From Nemania diffusa (lineage: Eukaryota > Ascomycota > Sordariomycetes > Xylariales > Xylariaceae), in the NCBI GenBank assembly GCA_038501195.1, contig JBBPUQ010000001.1, forward strand, positions 3,534,001-3,598,000: 64,000 bases of DNA. The letters run 5' to 3'. The position numbers and the translations under genes are program-made. The stretch's first letter is position 1. Each line of letters opens with the position of its first letter. The notes under the pieces are model-generated. The model saw only the letters and a list, made by a program, of their open reading frames with translations. It did no database searches and had not been told where the DNA came from. Below are positions 59,301 to 64,000 of the stretch, piece by piece.

Positions 59301-61065
59301 TATATAAAGGCTGCCATATTATTTTATCAGGGAATCGCCCGCCATGAGAAATATATTAGTCTAGACCTGCATGCTTCTAAGTTCTCAACCTCTTATTATA
59401 AAATATCATATTTCAAGATGAACTAGGCTTAATACCACTGTAGGTATTCTTAAATGATTCAGTGTAAGTAGCTAGTTTAGCGAATAGAAGGAGCATATGG
59501 TCACACCTATCTAATTAATTACTGTTCAAGAACTACGCGTTATAAACGATAGCATCAAGCTATGACCCAATGAAATCGAAATAGTAAAACTTAAATATTA
59601 TTTTAATAATGTATCAGGGTAAACTATACTTATGTATATGGAAGAGCTGTATTATGGCAGTAATAGTATGTTAATTTCTGCTTCACCACAGAGAAGCTTT
59701 GCGCGCTATCTACAGTACATAAACCAGATGTTATATTATTTTGTTGAAGTTAACCTGCTACTAGTTTATTATCATGCAACTTAAGGCCGGCGAGTAGTTA
59801 AGACCAGTTCAAAATATATACTGTGTTGATAGTGTTATTGAGCAAACTAGCGTGGTTGCTAGGAATGAGTTGCCGAAAAAGCCGATGTGGAGTATAAGTA
59901 CAGGGAATAATCCTTCATCATATACTAAGCTAGGTAAACATATGTACGTAAGTTGAGACAGATGAGGCGAAAATGGGTTTCCCATCGAATTTTAGGTCAA
60001 GGGCATGGTATAATGCGTGATGTACCTCTGATCAACTTTTAGTTTAATTGCGAAATCTCGTGATAAGCACATGTTTCGTATGCCTGTGAACGCAAGGTCA
60101 TTTATCCTATTGCTACCTCTTAAGTAATGCATCCATAAGCAGCACAACTCAAATACCGAAGCCAAAATCTGCTCTACCCATACCTATTACAACTAGCCCA
60201 GGTAGTAAGCATGGGTCGGGGGTCGATGCACGCGAGGGCAGCGATCGAAACGGGGAAACATCCCCGCAAACCTCCGCAAAAAGGATTCCTTGGCGATACA
60301 CGGCATACCCTAACTCCCGATGTTGCGACAGGCATCTTAGTAGTCTCGGCTTGGGCTTCGGCTCCCCGAGTTGAGTTTTGTTCCCTAATCCATGACATGT
60401 TACATATTCCTTTAATATTAGGTGTTTTCGAGCGGTGAGAATAGAACTCTGAGTCCGCGAGGTGTGCGACCTTTGCTTTTAGACGATGTAACTTTTGCAC
60501 AGCTAGCGTTAAAACACCGGCCATATTGGGGGGTTATACGCATGCGTGTCCGTTTCATGAAACCCTTGGGTTGGTATGCTTACATATATCGAAGGATTAT
60601 AAAAAGGGACCGGATAAATATCGGTAGAACGCGCGTTATTCTAATAGTATGTAGGTATTGTGTGTCTTAAGTGTCGGTATTAGAGCCAACTTAATAAAAC
60701 CTGCGATGGTAGTAGTATGTAGTGGTTGGTGGAAGTAGTCATGCTCTAAACTTTGACCCCCTTTCCCAGACCTAAGATCTGAATTTGTCGGTTCGTTTAT
60801 CCTTTGATTGTAATACATTTCAAATATATTGAGTCGTGATCGAGATCGCTCGTCTTGTTACCTGTCCCGTGCGATATCTCGTCTGTCTTCATGGACATAA
60901 CGACATTAGTAGCTTCCTTGATTGTTGAAATAGTCATAAAGATGCGCTACTACGTTAAACAAAGGTGGAGAATAATAGTAGGGCATGTTGCTAGTCACTC
61001 GCTTATTTCCGGTAGGCTGATTCGCAACGGCCGACTTCTCTCACGACCCACGCCAGTCTCTAGTG
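56370..61065. other. 4.7 kb gene-poor, partly AT-rich region
   Basis: It begins with the TRM1 promoter, dense in TAGGTAGGTA / GGTACCTA words (56525-56690). Two copies of the palindrome GCCTTGCAAGGCC lie at 57214-57226 and 57242-57254. A 64-codon frame at 58208-58402 (+) is coding-like but unrecognised. From 58400 to about 60150 the DNA is strongly AT-rich with no usable open frame, and might be mutated repeat DNA. Frames at 60174-60670 are unrecognised. No RNA gene was seen. Confidence 0.4.
57214..57254. repeat. Pair of palindromic 13-mers GCCTTGCAAGGCC
   Basis: Each copy contains the 12-base perfect palindrome GCCTTGCAAGGC. They lie 28 bases apart (57214 and 57242) in the same orientation by the flanking final C. 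No gene is close by. Confidence 0.85.
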
Positions 61066-62323
61066 TTACTTTACAAAACTGAACGGGCTGGTCTTCATTT
61101 CAGGGCTGCATAATTAAAAGTTAGTGATGCCCATTCCAAGTAGGATCTATGTGTGTGTCTTTGTTTATGTTCGCGAAGGCGTTAAGAGCTTCCTAGGTGT
61201 AGTCCTAACTTGACAACGAATCTCTCAACTCCTATCGTGATCAAAACAAAAAGAAAACAGAACCAAGAATTACTTGCCTTCGTGGGCTCATAGGCAGCGC
61301 GAATAATTCATCCTCAGCCTCTCTACTCTGCGAGATTGGGACTGTGGGCTGCGTGTTGCTCATGACAGCGTCAAGGGAGGCGACAGCACCGCCCGAACTA
61401 GGCTTTGGCATCGACAAAATTGGCGCCGAAACAGGATTAAAAGTATGTGAGAATGATCCGGGTGCCTGCCTTGGAGTGATATCTTGGGAGATGTTAGATC
61501 GCTTGTCGAGGGTTGTGGTATGAAGAAGTAATTCTTGTCACGAGGGAAATATTGACTGACCTGGTGTCCTAGCTAGATCTGCTGGGGAGGTTGAAAGCTT
61601 AAGGCCCTTTAACATCTCGCCTAATCGTCCGCCTATCGGAGATCGCGGACTTTGAGGTGTTGGGGGAGGTGCTGGGTGTTGCGATGTATCCACAAAGCCA
61701 AAGTGATCTACTAGCCATTGCTTTTCCTGAACAGCCATCTCCAGGGCAACACCTTCGCTGTTCGTCTGAAGCTCCTTATTTATTTCGTCTTGTAGCTCAG
61801 CCATCCGCCGCCTGGCCCATATTGTGTGTAGAACACCCCTTTTGCCAGGATCTGGTGGACTGACACCAAGACCCGGGGCGAAAATTGCCGGCATACATTT
61901 TGTCGTCAGCGTGCGCCCAGTCGGGGAATGATATATGGTGACTGCAGGAGGAATTGGCGCGTTTTCGGGTAGCAGGAAGTACACTCGTAGCAACGATGAT
62001 GCGCCTTTATCATGGTCATTAAGCGGATACGTTGTTGATTTAGTTTCCCACGATACGATCCAGCCCTCTCTGTCCTGGGCGCTGGGTTCGCGGCCGTCCG
62101 CATGTGAACAATCCCATTCGACCATTAAAATCTTGCTACCCTCATTGCCCCTACCCGCCTCAAACTCGAACCGCGCGAGAGCGTTGGGGGAAGATGGAGA
62201 TATGGGTGAACCTGCCCTCTCAACTGACCCTTTGTTATCTTGACCACTCGAGGACGCAGCTGAATTGTCAGGTATGAGCAGCGTTCTGGACGGGTGCAAG
62301 ACGGCTCCCGACTTTTCATCCAT
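61066..62323 (-). CDS. Uncharacterised fungal protein with a GC-AG intron
   Basis: Proposed exons 62323-61561, 61482-61278 and 61105-61066 give 335 aa. I recognise the general type as conserved in filamentous fungi but know no function. Residues 30-60 are Ser/Pro-rich. Residues about 60-160 look folded and beta-rich (ALARFEFEAGRGNEGSKILMVEWD, part cited; WIVSWETKSTTYPLNDHDK; LRVYFLLPENAPIPPAVTI). A short charged helix follows (ARRRMAELQDEINKELQT), then FGFVDTSQHPAPPP and Ser/Pro-rich sequence. The end reads ELFALPMSPRSPEMKTSPFSFVK, rebuilt only if the last intron has the donor AG|GCAAGT (61277) and acceptor ATGCAG (61106). Without it the frame would read on into QVILGSVFF and stop. The first intron is a normal GT-AG intron. 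Function, place and partners are unknown. Confidence 0.8.
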
Positions 62324-64000
62324 ATTTTGTTTACGCGCGCTTCGCTAGCGCAGGCTGGGTTGCTGGGTGGGATGCACGGATACGTGGGTACTTGTGAAGG
62401 TGTGTGTATCGTATGCTGTCGGTAAGCCCCCCTATAGTCTCATTCCAAGTCTCCCCGTGTGTCAGGTATGCCGACGAATGGGGCCGGCGAGGAGCGCTCT
62501 TTGAGCGAAGAGCGCGCGTCTCAGCGCAAAGGCGTGTAGAATCGGCCAATCCCACTGCCCGGTACCCGAGAGCTGTGAGCTCAGAAGAGACGGCTAGACG
62601 CGCGGGGAGCTGTTTATGGAAATTGAAAGCAACCGGGTGATGTGAAGGGTAATATGTCTGAGCGGCAAAATGATGGCTCGTAGACGGCAGACGGTAGACT
62701 TGGTCGAGCTCGGCGCTCTGCACTCTATGCTTTGCCGCTGCTGTTCGTCCTCTGGCGGCTGTGGTTGTTCTCGGAGGGGTTTAAATGCTCGGTAATGGCT
62801 AAGAGGGAGGGAGGATTTAAATTCCCTTTGGTGGACGTGAAGGAACGTAAGCGGTGCAGCATACGTGCAGATAGACAGGCAGGCTCAGGCTGGCCTCGTT
62901 GCTGAGAGGACAATATTTATTGTTCCTGCCTTGCTCCCGCCAATCCAATTTTGCCAAGCGACAGCAGGTCCCTTCTAATGACACCAGAGAGCCGAATACG
63001 TAAGTCGCGAGTAGAAGACGGGAAAAGAAGGGCTTTCGTTGGCTATAACCAAGATGCTTAACTTGGATGGACTTCTGCCTAGATCAGGTAAGTAATGCTA
63101 GGTAGTAGATAGTATGACTACGGATATATGGCTAGGTAGGTACGGTATGTATGCCAACGCGCGCTGACCGGTTGGCGTCACTCTTCGCTCTTGACTCTTC
63201 ACGACCGAAGCTTCGGAGAAGGCTTCGGAGCAGGCTTCAGAGGAGGCTTTACAGTAGAGGGAGAGCATGACCAAGCGGGGAGGGATTGCCAGCTCTCTTT
63301 TCCCTTTGCGCAAGACGGTATCGCTAAAAGGGAACGCTCAACATCTTGGCACTGGGTTTTGAACATGCGTACAGTAGCATGATGGCGGCGGTACGGGATG
63401 AGAACTTTTGCCTCTTCGCGGAAAAGAGCCCGAAGCCCGCGGAACCCGCGAGCTCGGCCAAGCGTCTGCATGTAGCTTGGAAGTACCGTGAGGCAAGAAT
63501 TGTGCGTGTATGGTGTACGTAGTATGCGTATGAGGATGCCGGAACTGGACCAGCTGCATTACTTGCCATCTAAAAATAGATTTTTGTCGAGTCGGCGACC
63601 GGCGATTCGTTGGACGCTCTCGTCTATCCCGGCCAGTCCGGCTGCGTATGGGGATCGAAGTTTCATACTCTGTACCTGCTTATCTACATACGACTTAACC
63701 TAACCTCCCTGGGTACCCACTACCTATAGTACTCTATCAGGTGTTAATGATGAATGCATACTTTTCCAAACTCACATATGTACATATATATTTATATACT
63801 TACATTGCATACTCGCATGTCTCTCGCAAAACTGCATACCTAATATACAGAGTAGATACCTAGGTACCTACCTGGTAGGTAGAATAAAAAAGGAAATTCT
63901 TTGATAGGGAAGAGCTTCTTCGCTTCGACTACCTACCTAATCATAGGTATACGTACATGTTGTTTAATTGCTTGAAATAACGTTGTATCAGCCCCGAGAT
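62324..64000 (-). promoter_or_regulatory. Upstream region of the uncharacterised gene, to the window edge
   Basis: No gene was accepted in this 1.7 kb. A perfect 8-base hairpin lies at 62494-62515. Imperfect repeats of GGCTTCGGAG are at 63207-63247. TAGGTACCTACC words recur at 63110-63150 and 63705-63880. Frames at 62331-62723 and 63098-63571 have no recognisable content. No partial gene could be recognised at the right edge. Confidence 0.35.

Noticed and set aside
60174..60670. Two opposite frames of 82 and 116 codons
   Set aside because: No family features and conflicting strands. The peptide TFAQLALKHRPYWGV looked protein-like, but nothing supports a gene.

Overview
The window is nuclear DNA of a filamentous ascomycete, most likely a Sordariomycete. 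Protein genes carry short GT-AG introns of about 50-340 bases, and the proteins match families typical of Pezizomycotina: an arg-2 arginine attenuator uORF, an MSB2 signalling mucin, a membrane-anchored TYW1 and an EXO84. Genes are well spaced and not in operons. The spacers are full of short TAGGTACC / CCTACCTA-type words. I placed the organism at class level only. All exon structures come from reading splice signals and reading frames by eye; no alignment or RNA data were used.

Left part (0-26 kb), housekeeping: an RRM-RGG-RRM protein (493-2009, +); a GCS1-type ArfGAP (2985-4361, +); electron-transfer flavoprotein beta (5008-6165, +); the arginine-specific carbamoyl-phosphate synthase small subunit (7936-9378, +) preceded by its 24-codon attenuator uORF, itself split over three exons (7501-7881); an Acinus-like SAP/RRM protein (10443-12329, -); an uncharacterised acidic protein (14051-15280, +); TYW1 (15784-18182, +); TOM20 (18754-19686, -, four exons); EXO84 (21153-23253, +); and the PP2A catalytic subunit (24557-26084, +, seven exons).

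Middle (27-47 kb), membrane and signalling genes: a seven-helix membrane protein with a long tail (27044-28741, -), an MFS anion:cation symporter (31875-34101, -, four exons), the MSB2 mucin sensor (35309-37870, -), then about 8 kb without a convincing gene, then FKBP12 in six very small exons (46090-47013, -). FKBP12 has no long open frame and only appears when its splice sites are joined.

Right part (47-64 kb): a gene-poor stretch with possible coding relics, an intron-bearing tRNA-Pro(CGG) (51397-51495, -), an F-box/LRR-like protein with an acidic tail (51867-53695, -), TRM1 with two candidate starts (54252-56369, -), an AT-rich gene-poor stretch (56.4-61.0 kb), and an uncharacterised protein whose last intron appears to be of the GC-AG class (61066-62323, -).

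Functional themes: arginine supply under peptide control (uORF plus CPS small subunit), tRNA modification (TYW1, TRM1), mitochondrial import and electron transfer (TOM20, ETF-beta), vesicle traffic and exocytosis (GCS1, EXO84), phosphatase and MAPK-linked signalling (PP2A, MSB2). I found no transposase, CRISPR array, secondary-metabolite cluster or clearly new multi-gene system. The most striking element is the split attenuator uORF and its potential for splicing-dependent control.
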